A stretch of 64,000 nucleotides of DNA from Orientallactaga sibirica. Lineage: Eukaryota > Chordata > Mammalia > Rodentia > Dipodidae. The stretch lies in NCBI GenBank assembly GCA_036365145.1, contig JAEOAD010000794.1, positions 1 through 64,000 on the forward strand, written 5' to 3'. Shown here one piece after another: positions 1 through 12,620 of the stretch. The position numbers and the translations under genes are program-made. The notes under the pieces were generated by a model, which was not told where the DNA came from, searched no databases, and saw only the letters and a program-made list of their open reading frames with translations. Position 1 is the stretch's first letter; each line of letters begins with the position of its first letter.

Positions 1-1388
1 GAACCACTCCAGAGTCGGGTGCAGGCTTCAGTAAAGCTCTGCCTTCTCCCTACCTGTCATAGGGCTTAAAGGGATCTTTCTGCAGAAAATCTCTTCCTCT
101 CAAACAGGACCCTGGGATTCTTGAGCCACTAGGCCCTCAACCCTTGGCAGTGCTTTATTTATACCATGAGATTGGCACCATCATTACAATGTTTTGTGTA
201 CATTCAGTTATTCAAACATCAACTTATACTACACCATCCTTTGCATTGGCCTAGGAGGTGCAGCTGAGAGCCACTGGACATGGCCAATCAAACAAAGCTC
301 TTGCAGCCGCTCCCTAAGCTCTAAGTGACCTGGGATGTCTAACAGCTCAATTTAACAGCAGGAAAAGGGATAGAGGCCTCCTTGCCTGCTGGCCTCTTGG
401 AGGTTAGGATGTGGGCTCCTGACCTGATAGGTAACCCCAAAAGGATGACAATTTCCCGAGAAGTCTGAGGAGAACACTTACTGTACAGGAGCTAGAGGTA
501 AAATTTGTCAAGTTTAGCACTCCTGATCTTTCCCCATGGGGAAGCTCTTCTTGAGTTCTCTTTGGGCAACACTGGAATACAACCTGGGATTCCAACTTCT
601 GCGAGCAGACAGTACTGGGTTGGGCAGGATCATGAATGACTACACTTCATGCCCTGACCATAGGATAATGGTGGGGGATATGAAGAATGAAATAATTTTA
701 AGCCAATATCAAAGATATTAAATTGGTTAAAAAAAAATCTCAACACTGACTTAAATCATCTCAATCATTTTTAGAGGGAAGCATACATCTAAAAATATGG
801 ATGCCTTTATAAACGATAGCTGTTTTCAATTAGAATTGGTTGTTTCAAGCAGGAGAAGCATATGAGGCTTTGGATGCAAATTTCTAACAACAGAGGTATT
901 AGTAACCTATGGAGCGCCTTTGCCTTGGGAATCCCTCTGGAAAATGGGAAAACACTTTCTTGCAAGCCGTCTTGTGGGCAGACTCTTGAGATCCTACTTT
1001 CCAAATGCCAATATCAGAATACCACCCTGAACCAGAGTTTCTAGAATTCCTTTGCTGACAAAATCACATCGCCTTGAAAGGGTTTCATTACATTACAGGT
1101 TCTAGAGGGGCTGCAAGGTCACCCCTTTCTCAATGAAGAGTGGCTGCTCAAATGCTATCATCAATGGATTCCATAGGTCAAATCTCTAGTTTCCATTCAA
1201 CCTGAGTCTTTCAGTAGCCCTGCATAGAATTCTGCTTGTCTACCATTAGAAGAACTGCCCCCAAACCAAGTACAATGCTCAAAAGTTTCTTCCCAGGAAG
1301 GTCTGGATGAAGCCTCCAATGAATGGTAGTGAATGGAAAGAAAACAAAACCACAGAATGGCCAATCATGGCCCATATCATCGATGGGA
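1..1388. other. DCTN5: DCTN5 intron, single-copy sequence
   Basis: This is AT-rich sequence upstream of the first DCTN5 exon in the window and most likely intronic. I see no SINE, no convincing exon and no ORF with a recognisable domain. The short ORFs here (for example 404-595 on the minus strand and 862-1044 on the plus strand) look like chance frames. The exons for residues 1-39 of DCTN5 were searched for by eye across 1-6191 and not found, so they should lie to the left of the window. Confidence 0.6.
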
Positions 1389-1423
<35 letters not shown>

Positions 1424-2261
1424 GTTTTTGAGGTAAGGTCTCACTCTGGCCCAGGCTGACCTGGAATTCACTATGTAGTCTCAGGGTGGCCTTGAACTCA
1501 CAGCGATCCTCCTACCTCTGCCTCCCGAGTGCTGGGATTAAAGGCATGCACCACCACGCCTGGCTCAAGGGCAAGTTTTATCATGACAGGGAAAGCATGG
1601 CAGAAGCTGAGCCAGGGAGAGTGAGCTAAGTGGGGGTGAACCATAACACCCAAGGCCAGCCCCCAGTGATGTACCTCCTCCAGTAAAGCTGTTCCTCCCA
1701 GAGGCTCCATTACGTATGAAGCTTAATCACAAACACATGAGGCTATGGAGATTTTACATTCAAACTCCTATATTACAACACTGGCCATCATAGATGCTTG
1801 GGCATGTTGTAATACAAAATGCATTCTATCTAACTTTAAAAGTCCCCATAGCTGGGCATCTGGAGGCAGAGGTAGGAGGATTGTTGTGAGTTTGAAGCCA
1901 ACCAAGCACTACAGAGTGAGTTTCAGGGCTAGAGTGAGACCCTACCTTGAAAAAAAGCCAAAAAAGAAAAAAATAGTCTCCAGTTTTTACTGGTCCCAAC
2001 ATTGTTCAAAAGTTCAAAGTCTCATATGAGACTCAAGACAGTCTCTTAACTGTGAGACCTGTAAAATTAAAACAAAACTTACATACTTCCAACAAACATT
2101 CTTATTCCCGAAACGTGGAATGGGGGCATAGCAAGGAAAGACTGGAGCAATGCAAGGAAAAAGACTGGCCTTTAATCCCAGCAATGCAAGATAGAAAACC
2201 CTGAGACCATTTAATTCCAGGACAGCCTGGACCAGAGTGAGACCCTGAAAAAATTATTAAT
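1389..2261. repeat. SINE cluster plus mid-repetitive fragment
   Basis: A B1-like SINE lies in antisense at 1389-1564: a poly(T) run, then the reverse complement of the usual Pol III boxes. At 1565-1735 there is a fragment also seen at 17430-17775 and 44310-44560, a dispersed rodent element I cannot name with confidence. A diverged sense B1-like copy lies at about 1846-1975. The remaining bases to 2261 show nothing recognisable apart from short T-rich tracts. Confidence 0.7.
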
Positions 2262-2610
2262 TTTTTATTGACACCTTCTATATTTACATACAAAAAACAT
2301 GTATTTCCCTCCCCTCCCCTCCCCCATTCCACTTTAGAACACCAATCTCCATCATATCCCCTCCCTCTCTCCATTAGTCTTTCTTTTAATTTGATGTTGT
2401 CATCTTTTTCTTCTATTTTTGAGGGTCTTGCAATGGTATTGCTAGGCACTGCAAGGTCATGGATATCGAGGCCAATTTCTGTCTGGGCAGTTGCATTGTA
2501 AGAAGTCATACCCTTCCTTTGGCTCTTCCATTCTATCCGCCCCCTCTTCTGCAGTGGCCCCTGAGCCTTGGAGGGTGTGACAGAGGTGTTTCAGTGCTGG
2601 GCACTACCAT
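2262..2610 (-). repeat. LINE-1-like 3' end fragment, antisense
   Basis: Read on the minus strand, this is the 3' terminal region of a retroelement that recurs at 3725-4190 (+), 40050-40630 (-), 41801-42835 (-) and 56330-56875 (-). The copies share a pyrimidine-rich block (purine-rich on the sense strand) and end beside an A-rich tail with an AATAAA-like signal. The repeated association with L1 ORF2-like sequence, directly at 2880-3300, makes a LINE-1 3' region the best reading. The family name is not determined. Confidence 0.7.
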
Positions 2611-2614
2611 CCTT

Positions 2615-2872
2615 TTTTTTTAAGTTTAAAATTTTTTTTTTGTTTATTTTTATTTATTTATTTCAAAGCAGCAGAGAGAAAAAGAGGGGGAGAGAGAGAG
2701 AGAGAGAATGGGCACACCAGGGCATCCAGCTGCTGCAAAAAAATTCCAGATGCATGCACCACCTTGTGCATCTGGCTTATGTGGGTACTAGGGAATCGAG
2801 CCTTGAACCAGGGTCCTTAGGCTTCACAGGTAAGTGCTTAACTGCTAAGCCATCGCTCTAGCTCCCCACTTT
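2615..2872 (-). repeat. tRNA-derived B2-like SINE
   Basis: This is a typical antisense copy of the window's tRNA-derived SINE. It starts with A/T-rich tail sequence and a GA-rich tract (2672-2706), then the reverse complement of the body, and ends at about 2862 with the reverse complement of the tRNA-like head that carries the A and B boxes. It separates the L1 3' fragment on its left from the L1 ORF2 fragment on its right. Confidence 0.8.
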
Positions 2873-2879
2873 TTTTTTT

Positions 2880-3300
2880 TAATTTTTTCAAGGTAAATTA
2901 TTTTTTTTTTGAGGCAATTGTGAATGGGAGAGATTCCCTGGTTTCATCCTCTGCATGTTTGTTGTTAGTGTATAGAAAAGCTACTGATTTCTGTGTGTTT
3001 ATTTTGTATCCTGCTACATTGCTAAAAGTGTTTATCAGCTCTAACAGTTTGCTGGTAGAGTCTTTAGGGTCTGTTATATATAGAATCATATCATCTGCAA
3101 ATAATGATAATTTGACCTCTTCCCTTCCGATTTGTATCCCCTTTATGAGTGTCTCTTGCCTTATTGGTATGGCTAAGACTTCCAATACTATATTAAATAA
3201 TAGTGGGGAAAGTGGACACCCTTGTCTTGTTCCTGAATTTAGAGGAAAAGCTTCAAGTTTTTCCCCATTTAGTAAGACCCTATTGCTGAAGACATCTCAT
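2880..3300 (-). pseudogene. LINE-1 ORF2 reverse transcriptase fragment (broken)
   Basis: The minus-strand frame at 2898-3185 encodes the L1 ORF2 reverse-transcriptase core, including FADDM, the catalytic YADD-like motif, followed by an [14 protein letters not shown] stretch typical of L1. Sequence to 3300 still reads as ORF2, upstream of the motif (the [13 protein letters not shown] region). The fragment is only about 420 bp of an ORF2 that is normally near 3.8 kb. There is no endonuclease domain and no C-terminal region, so it is dead. It abuts sense-strand L1-like 3' sequence at about 3300, suggesting a 5' inversion. Confidence 0.85.
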
Positions 3301-4190
3301 GCCTGAGAGGCAAGGTCACTGAGAAAGCAAGCTGGTGCTGAGCAGAAAACCTTCTCCCTGTAGACCAGCCAACTGAAAGCTGGAAAAAGCTGCACTACAA
3401 GCAGCGTGTGGGAGACAGAAGCCATCAACAGTGAAAACAGTGGATGTTGAATATTCAAGCTTGGCCAGACAGGCCCAATGACTGAACGGGTGCAATAGTG
3501 GCGTGTCTACTCTTGGGGTAACCAACTGCTCCATAATTGGACTGAAGGCCCTCTCTACAGGAGGGAATACATACCTGGTACTGAAAAACCTAAGTAAAAG
3601 TCTATGGTAGGTGAGGTCATGAGCCTTGGGGGAATAAGCCTGCTCATGTCTGATTAAATGTATATATTATTCTCACCAAGCTGCCCAGGGGACATTACAC
3701 TAAATGTTCATGTTCACATATTAACGCTACTCTCACTTCTGGCTAGAGAAGCTTCTCTTTTCAGATGGTGATGACCACTGGGATGACCCAAAAGGCAACA
3801 TAGTGCTGAGAAGAAAGGATGGAGGAGTGCCTAGCACTGAAACACCTCTGTCACACCCTCCAATGGCTCAGGGACCATTGCGGAAGAGGGGGCGGATAGA
3901 ATGGAAGAGCCAAAGGAAGGATATGACCTCTTACAATGCAACTGCCCAGACAGAAATTGGCCTCGATATCCATGATCTTGCAGTGCCTAGCAATACCTTT
4001 GCAAGACCCTCAAAATAGAAGAGAAAGATGATGTCACCAAATTAGGAGAGAGACTAATGGAGAGAGGGAGGGGATATGATGGAGACTGGAGTTCTAAAGT
4101 GGAATGGGGGAGGGGAGGGAAATATCAGGTGGGGTTTTTTTGGTATGTAAGATTAAAAGTCAATAAAAAATAATAATTAAAAAAAAAAGT
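3301..4190 (+). repeat. LINE-1-like 3' region with poly(A) tail, sense
   Basis: This is the sense-strand 3' part of the same retroelement family, ending with an AATAAA-like signal (about 4162-4169) and an A-rich tail at 4180-4188. A stop-free frame of about 98 codons (3725-4018) is shared with other copies but shifts frame in a more diverged copy at 41959-42333, so I do not call it a gene. The left junction to antisense ORF2 at about 3300 fits twin-primed insertion. Confidence 0.7.
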
Positions 4191-5713
4191 TTTTCAAGGT
4201 AGGCTTTCACTCTAGTTCAGGCTGACCTGGAATTCACTATGTAGTCTCAGGGTAGCCTTGAACTCACAGTGATCCTCTTACCTCTGCCTCCTGAGTGTTG
4301 AAATTCAAGGCAGGCACCACTATACCTGGCCCTATTTTTGTTTTTAGTTGTAATTTCAGCTTTTTCTGGAGTCCTTATCAGATATGGGATTAGCAAATAT
4401 TCCCATTCTAGAATTATTTTACTTCTTTGACAATGTCCTTTGCTATACAAAAAAATTTTACTTACTTATTTTGAAGTTGTGCAAATTGAACCTAGGGCCT
4501 CTCACATGATAGGCTGGTTGACAAGCACTCCACCACTTATCTACATTTATCTACATACATATCAGTCCCTTTTTTTTTTTTTCGATGTAGGGTCTTGCTG
4601 TAGCCCAGGTTGACCTGGAATTCTCTTTTTAGTTTTAGGGTGGCTTCGAATTCATGGCGATCCTCCTACCTCTGCCTCCTGAGTACTGGGAATAAAGGCA
4701 TGTGCCACCATGCTTGGCTCGATCCCTTTTTAAGAAAATATTTATTTTAAAAAATTTTAAAATTTAAAAAATTTAAAAAATTTAAAAAAAATTTTAAAAA
4801 ATATTTTTATTTATTTATTTAAGAGAAGGAGAGAGCAAGAGAGAGAATGGGCATGTCAGGGCTTCCAGCCATTGCAAACGAACTCCAGATGCATGCGCCA
4901 CCTTGTGCATCTGGCTTATGTGGGTCCTGGGGAATCGAACCAAGGTCTTTTGGCTTTGCAGGCAAGCACCTTAACTGCTAACCCATCTTTCTAGCCCTCC
5001 ATCCCTTTTTAGATGTTTTGTTTTTATTTTTAAAAATATTTATTCATTTATTTGCAGGTAGAGAAAGAAAAAGTGATTATACACACCAGGGCCTGTAGCC
5101 ACTGCAAATAAACTCCAGATGCACTCACCACTTTGTGCAGCTGGCTTTATGTGGGAACTAGGAATTGAACCTGGGTTGTTAGGCTTTGCAGGCAAGTGCA
5201 TAGGATCTCACTAAGATGCCCTGGTTGGCCTTGAACTTGTGATCCTTCTGTTAAGCCTTCTGAGTACCTGAGGTTACCAAACCTGAACCACAAGTCCTAG
5301 CAAGTTTTTAATTTTTTTTTTTTTTTTTGTGGTTTTTGAGGTAGGGTCTTGCTTTTAGCCCTGGCTGATGTGAAATTCACTTTGTAGTCTCAGGTTGGCC
5401 TTGAACTCATATTGATCCTCCTACCTCTGCCTCCTGAGTGTTAGAATTAAAGGCGTGTGCCACCACCCCTGCCTAAGTTTTTAATTTTTTTTTTTTTATG
5501 TGAGAGGGAGAGAATTGGCACACCAGGGCCTCAGCCACTGTAATTGAACTCCAGACTTGTACCCCACCTTATGCTCATGTGTGACCTTGTACACTTGTGT
5601 CACCTTGTGTGACTTGTCTGACTTATATGGAATCTGAAGAGTGGAACATGGGTCCTTAGGTTTTGCAGGTAAGCGCCTTAACCACTAAGCCATCTCTCCA
5701 ACCCTAAGTTTTT

Positions 5714-5751
<38 letters not shown>

Positions 5752-5890
5752 AGGTAGGGTCTCACTCTAGCGCAGGCTAACCTAGAACTCACTCTGTAGC
5801 CCTAGGTTGGCCTCAAATTCACAGTGATCCTCCTAATTCTGCCTCCCGAGTGCTGGGATTAAAGGCGTGCACCACCATGCCTGGCCTTAG
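4191..5890. repeat. SINE cluster in DCTN5 intron
   Basis: This is a run of antisense SINEs. B1-like copies lie at about 4191-4332, 4569-4722, 5308-5476 and 5715-5886. B2-like copies lie at about 4796-4998, 5022-5200 (truncated) and 5485-5705 (a longer variant body). A degenerate stretch at 4455-4560 and an AT-only low-complexity tract at 4735-4805 fill the gaps. Poly(T) runs mark the B1 tails. No coding sequence is seen. Confidence 0.8.
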
Positions 5891-6191
5891 TTTTTCATTT
5901 TGATGAAGTCCAGCCACCATGCCCAACCTAATTTATAATCTCAATCTTTTCTAGTTTACTTTCTTTTACTACCACAGTTAATGACCATTTAGATTTCTTC
6001 TTCTTTTAACATTTTTTCATGGAACTTTTTTTAAAAATGTGTATATTTGGTGCTTATGTATGTATCTTGGTGCATGGGGACTATGTGGCATGGTATGCAT
6101 GTGGAAGTCAGAGACTACTTTCAAAACAGTCCTCACCTTCTACTTTGTTTGAGGCACCATCTCATTGTTCCCTTCTTCATCTATTTTCTAG
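5891..6191. other. DCTN5: DCTN5 intron, 3' end with acceptor
   Basis: Single-copy T-rich sequence leads into a splice acceptor. The pyrimidine tract at 6160-6189 and the AG at 6190-6191 precede the exon. Nothing else is recognised. Confidence 0.7.
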
Positions 6192-7750
<1,559 letters not shown>

Positions 7751-7939
7751 GGGGATGGAGAGATGGCTCAGTGGTTAAAAGAGCTTGCTTGTAAAGCCTG
7801 TTGGTCCAGGTTCAATTCCCCAGTACCCACATAAAGTCAGATGCACAAAGTGGTGCATGTATCTGGGTATCTGTGTGAGTTAGTTTGCAGGAGATCCTAG
7901 TGCACCCATGCATTTGCTCTCTCAAATGAATAAATATAT

Positions 7940-7977
<38 letters not shown>

Positions 7978-9112
7978 CTATATCTATCTCTCCCTCTCTA
8001 TCTCTCTCTCTGTCTGTCTGTCTGTCTCTCTCTCTCTGTCATTCTAGCACAGGCTGACCTGGAAATCACTATGTAGTCTCAGGGTGGCCTTGAACTCACA
8101 GTGATCCTCCCAAGTGCTGGGATTAAAGGCATGTGCCACCATGCCTGGCTACATATATATTTAAACATTTTATGTATTTATTTGAAAGAGAGAGGGAGAG
8201 AGAGAAAGAGGTAGATAGAAAGAAAATGAGTGCACCAGGGCCTCTAGCCACTGCAAATGAACTACAGAAGCATGTGCCACCTTGTGCATCTGGCTTATGT
8301 GGGTAGTGGAGATTCGAACTGGGGTCCTTTGGCTTTTCAGGCAAGTACATTAACTGCTAAGCCATATCCCTAGACCATAAATATATTTTTAAAATATTTA
8401 TTTGTAAGCAGAGAGAAAGCAGGGGGAGGGGAGGTAGAGAGGGAGGAAAGAAGAAGAAAGAAAGAATGGGCATGCCAGAGCCTCTAGCAGCTGCAAACAA
8501 ACTGTAGATGTGTATGGCTTTATGTGGTACTGGGGAATTGAATCTGGGACTTCAGGCTTTTCAGGCAAGTGATTTAACCACTGAACAATCTCTCTAGCCC
8601 AATAAATATTTTTAATATATTTAATTTATTTATTTGAGATAGACTGAGAGATAGAATGGGGGTGTCAGGGCCTCCATCCACTGCAAATGAACAGCAGACA
8701 CATGTGCCCCCTTGAGCATCTGGCTTATGTGGGTCCTGGGGAATCAAACTGGGGTCCTTTGGCTTTGCAGGCAAATGTCTTAACTGCTAAGCCATCTCTC
8801 CAGCCACATCTCAGGGTGGCCTTGAACTCATGGCGATCCTCCTACCTCTAACTCCCAAGTACTGTGACTAAAGGCATGCGCCACCACACCCAGCTATAAA
8901 TATTTTTTTAAAAGGTAAAGTTGGGGCTGGGTGTGGTGGCGTATGCCTTTAATCCCAGAACTTGGAGGCAGAAGTTAGAGGCCACCCTGAGATTACATAG
9001 TGAATTCCAGGTCAGCCTGGGCAAGATGAAACCCTACCTCGAAAAACCAGGAAAAAAAAAAGATAAAGTTGGATTTTTTTTTCTCCCTTGTTGTAATCAG
9101 ATAATACTATAA
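7751..9112. repeat. SINE cluster with TG and TC microsatellites
   Basis: A sense B2-like SINE at 7752-7935 runs into a (TG)n tract at 7941-7975 and pyrimidine repeats to 8035. Then come antisense B1-like 8042-8152, three successive antisense B2-like copies at about 8160-8375, 8385-8600 and 8610-8805, and a partial antisense B1-like copy at 8806-8897. A sense B1-like copy at 8925-9062 is flanked by a 9-bp direct repeat (8916-8924 and 9064-9072), consistent with a target-site duplication. Confidence 0.8.
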
Positions 9113-9530
9113 ACTTTGGAATTTTTAAAAATTTATTTACTTATTAGAGACAGAGAGAGAGAGAACGAGAGAGAAGAGAATGGGTGTACCAGGGCCTCTA
9201 GCCACTGCAAACGAACTCCAGACACATGTGCCACCATGTGCATCTGGCTTACATGAGTACTGGGAAATCGAGCCTTGAACTGAGGTCCTTAGGCTTTATA
9301 GGCAAGTGCTTAACCACTAAGTCATCTCTCCAGCCCACTTTGGAATTTCTTTTTTTTTTTTTTTTTTTTTGGTTTTGCGAGGTAGGGTCTCACTGTGGTC
9401 CAGGCTGACCTGGAATTCTCTATGTAGTCTCAGGGTGGCCTTGAACTCTCAGCAATCCTCCTACCTCTGCCTCCTGAGTGCTGGGATTAAAGGTGTGCGC
9501 CACCACGCCCGGCCCCCACTTTGGAAATTT
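9113..9530. repeat. Two SINEs inserted in series at one target
   Basis: The word ACTTTGGAATTT occurs at 9113-9124 and 9337-9348, and again with one extra A at 9518-9530. Between the first two lies an antisense B2-like SINE (9128-9335), and between the second two an antisense B1-like SINE (9349-9517). This is what two successive insertions at the same endonuclease site would leave, each making its own target-site duplication. Confidence 0.8.
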
Positions 9531-10450
9531 TAATCTAAAGTTAAGGAGCTATCAGTATTGTTGTAGCCCACAGCTTCTTAAATTGTGGGTCACAGCCCCA
9601 TATGCTATTATGAAACTGAATGTCTCTTGAGACAAAATGAAAGCCAGAGGTGGTAGTGCACACCTGACACACCTGTAATCCTAGTACTTCACTAGCTGAG
9701 GCAGAAGGATCAAGAGCTCGAGGCCAGCCTGGGACATACAGCAAGTTCTAGGCTATTGGTTACTTATCTCATTGCTGTGACAAAATACAGAGTGAGTTCC
9801 AGTGACCTGACTTGGAACTCACTCTATAGCCTAGACTGGCCTTGAACTCACACTGATCCTCCTACCTCAGCCTCCCAAGTGCTTTCTCTTTTTTATTTTT
9901 TTGGGGAGAGAGAGAGAGAGAATGGGTGCGCTAGTGGCCTCTCAGCCCCTGTGAATGAACTCCAGACAAGTGTGCCCCCTTGTGGGCAAGTGCAGCATTG
10001 CGTCCTTGTGTTACTTTTTGTGTCTGGCTAAACGTGGGACCTGGAGAATGGATCAGGCACTCTTGGGCTTAGCAGGCAGGTGCTTTAACAGCTAAGCTAT
10101 CTCTCCAACCTGCTTTCTCCTTTTATGCAGGGTAAGACTACAACTCATGGAGTGAAATCTCCCGTGTTTTAGGATAGGTCATTAACCTAATAATAAAAAA
10201 TCCTTCATGGACATGCCCAGAGATTCCTTGTTCATTTTAAATCTTGTCAAATTAACAACCAAGATTAACCACCACACCTGGGCCACCTAGAAAGACCCTA
10301 TTTAAATAAAGAAATTTGAGCCGGGCGTGGTGGCACAAGCCTTTAATCCCAGCACTCAGGAGGTAGATGTAGTAGGATCGCCGTGAGTTCAAGGCCACCC
10401 TGAGAATACAGAGTGAATTCCAGGTCAGCCTGAGCTGGAGTGAGACTCTA

Positions 10451-10482
<32 letters not shown>

Positions 10483-11115
10483 TGGGCTGTAGAGATGGCT
10501 TAGCAGTTAAGGCACCTGCCTGCTAAGCCTATAGAATGCCGGTTCCAATCTCCAGGTCCCACGTTTAACCAGATGCAAAGTGACGCAAGGGCGCAATGCT
10601 GCACTTGCCCACAAAGAGGCGCATGCATCTGGAGTTTGTTCACATCGGCTGAGAGGCTGCTGGCGTGCCCATCTTCTCTCTGCCTCTCCCTCTCTCTCTC
10701 TGTGTCTCACTCAAAAAAAAAAAAAGAAAGAAAGAAAACAAAAAAATTTGTCAGGCATGGTGGCGCATGCCTTTAATTCCCAGCACTCTGGAGGCTGAAG
10801 TAGGAGGATTGCTGTGAGTTTGAGGCCACCCTGAGACTACATAGTGAATTCCAGCTCAGCCTGGGCTAGAGTTAGACCCTACCTCAAAAAAAAAAAAAAA
10901 AAAAAGGCTGGAGGGATGGCTTAGTGGTTAAGGCATTTGCCTGCAAAGCCAAAGGACCCAGATTCAATTCCCCAGTATCCACGTAAGCCAGATGCACAAG
11001 GTGGCACATGCATCTAGAGTTTGTTTGCAGCAGCTGGAGGCCCTGGCGTGCCCATTCTTTCCCTCTCTCTCTCTGCCTCTGTCTGTCATATAAATAAATC
11101 AATTAAAAAAGCAAT
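9531..11115. repeat. SINE cluster upstream of DCTN5 exon
   Basis: Contents in order: an old B1-related copy in sense at about 9630-9745; parts of the mid-repetitive element seen at 17430 (about 9755-9795 and 10127-10295), apparently interrupted by antisense B1-like 9800-9895 and antisense long B2-like 9900-10115; sense B1-like 10319-10480; sense long B2-like 10482-10720; sense B1-like 10750-10905; and sense B2-like 10906-11100. The sense SINEs end in A-rich tails. Confidence 0.75.
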
Positions 11116-11163
11116 TCAAGATGAAGTTGTTGAGGTTATAATTTGTAGTTCTATTAAGTTTAA

Positions 11164-11382
<219 letters not shown>

Positions 11383-11629
11383 TGAGACTCTGCTGTAGTA
11401 GGATAGGAGTAATTTCTAACTCTCCTGAGGTTAGGTATTTCTTACAGGGTTTTGAGTTTTTGCAAGCATTAATGATGATGACTAGTAGTTTGGGAATCTA
11501 GCTTAGTGGTATAGTGCTTGCTACTATGTGAGAGGCCCTGGGTTTGATGTCCAACACTACAAAGACCCGTACACACAGACATAAACCAAAATCTCTTCCA
11601 TATGATGTTAAACTCTTTTCCCTCATTAC

Positions 11630-11750
11630 TTCATTTAATCCTCATAACCACCCATGGACGTTAGTGCTATTATTATCCCTGTTTGCAGATGAGAGGACTG
11701 AGAACCATCAATAGTGTAAGTGGTACAGCTAGGATTTGAATTGCAGCAAT
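11630..11750 (-). repeat. MIR-like ancient SINE
   Basis: The stretch has the order of words typical of a MIR core: a CATTTAATCCTCA-like start, ATTATTATCCC, a GCAGATGAG-like block, then TAAGTGGTACAGCTAGGATTTGAA. It is diverged, as expected for an element older than the mammalian radiation. The orientation call relative to the usual consensus is tentative. Confidence 0.7.
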
Positions 11751-11769
11751 ATGCAAATACATATATGGA

Positions 11770-11798
11770 GTATATATATGTGTGTGTGTGTGTGTGTG

Positions 11799-11875
<77 letters not shown>

Positions 11876-11882
11876 GTATACA
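11770..11882. repeat. Compound TG/TA microsatellite
   Basis: Alternating purine-pyrimidine DNA runs for about 110 bp: (TA)n, (TG)n, TATATG, (TG)n, then a (TA)n block of about 36 bp. It lies about 450 bp downstream of the 11205-11316 exon. ORFs called across it on both strands are repeat artefacts. Confidence 0.95.
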
Positions 11883-11984
11883 TAACTGTGATAAAGTTTT
11901 ATTTATAAATCACATATTGTCAACAAGACATCCACAAAAATAATTCACAGTAGGTCTTAGAAACCTCAGCATATAAATTTTATT

Positions 11985-12311
11985 TTATGGGCAGGAGAGG
12001 TGGCTTAGTGGTTAAGGTGCTTGCTGGCAAAACCAAAGGACACAAGTTCGATTCCCCAGTACCCACATAAAGCCAGATGCACAAGGTGGTGCATGTGTCT
12101 GGAGTTTGCTCGTAGTGGCTAGAGGCTCTACCATGCCCATTCTTTCTGTTTGCCGCTCTTTCTCAAATAAATAAATAAAATATCAAAAAATTTTTTTCAG
12201 TCTGAAGAGATGGTTTAGCAGTTAAGGCACTTGCCTGTGAAACCCAAGGATTCAAGTTCCATTTCCCAGAACCCACATAAGCCAGATGCACATGGTGCTG
12301 CATGCATCTGG

Positions 12312-12343
<32 letters not shown>

Positions 12344-12620
12344 GGTTTTTTTGAGGTAGGGTCTCACTCTGACCCAGGCTGTCCTGGAATTAACTATGTA
12401 GTCTCAGGGTGGCTTCGAACTCACGGCAATCCTCCTACCTCTGCCTCCCGAGTGCTGGGATTAAAGACGTGCGCCACCACGCCCAGCTTCATCTGGAGTT
12501 CATTTTCAGTGGCTGGAGGCCCTGGCATGCCCCTTGTCTCTCTCTAATAAATAAAAATAAAATAAAATAATAAATTATAAATAATAAAAATAAATAAATT
12601 ATAAATAAAAATTAAAAAAT
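11985..12620. repeat. B2-like SINE split by a B1-like SINE
   Basis: A sense B2-like SINE at 11985-12180 is followed by a second sense copy beginning near 12200. That second copy is interrupted by an antisense B1-like SINE (about 12317-12489) and resumes to 12545. The 12-bp word CATCTGGAGTTC flanks the B1 at 12305-12316 and 12490-12501 and is the target-site duplication. A low-complexity A/T tract (ATAAA-type repeats) follows at 12545-12620. Confidence 0.88.

Noticed and set aside
3725..4018. Stop-free frame shared among L1-like 3' ends (also at 40257-40454 and 56482-56697)
   Set aside because: It looked like a conserved small protein, but a more diverged copy at 41959-42333 shares only a short part in frame and shifts on both sides. 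That fits descent from a common ancestor without coding constraint. A dN/dS test over many copies would settle it.
11635..11883. ORFs with (YI)n, (TH)n or (CV)n runs over the TG/TA tract
   Set aside because: These are translations of a microsatellite, not a protein.
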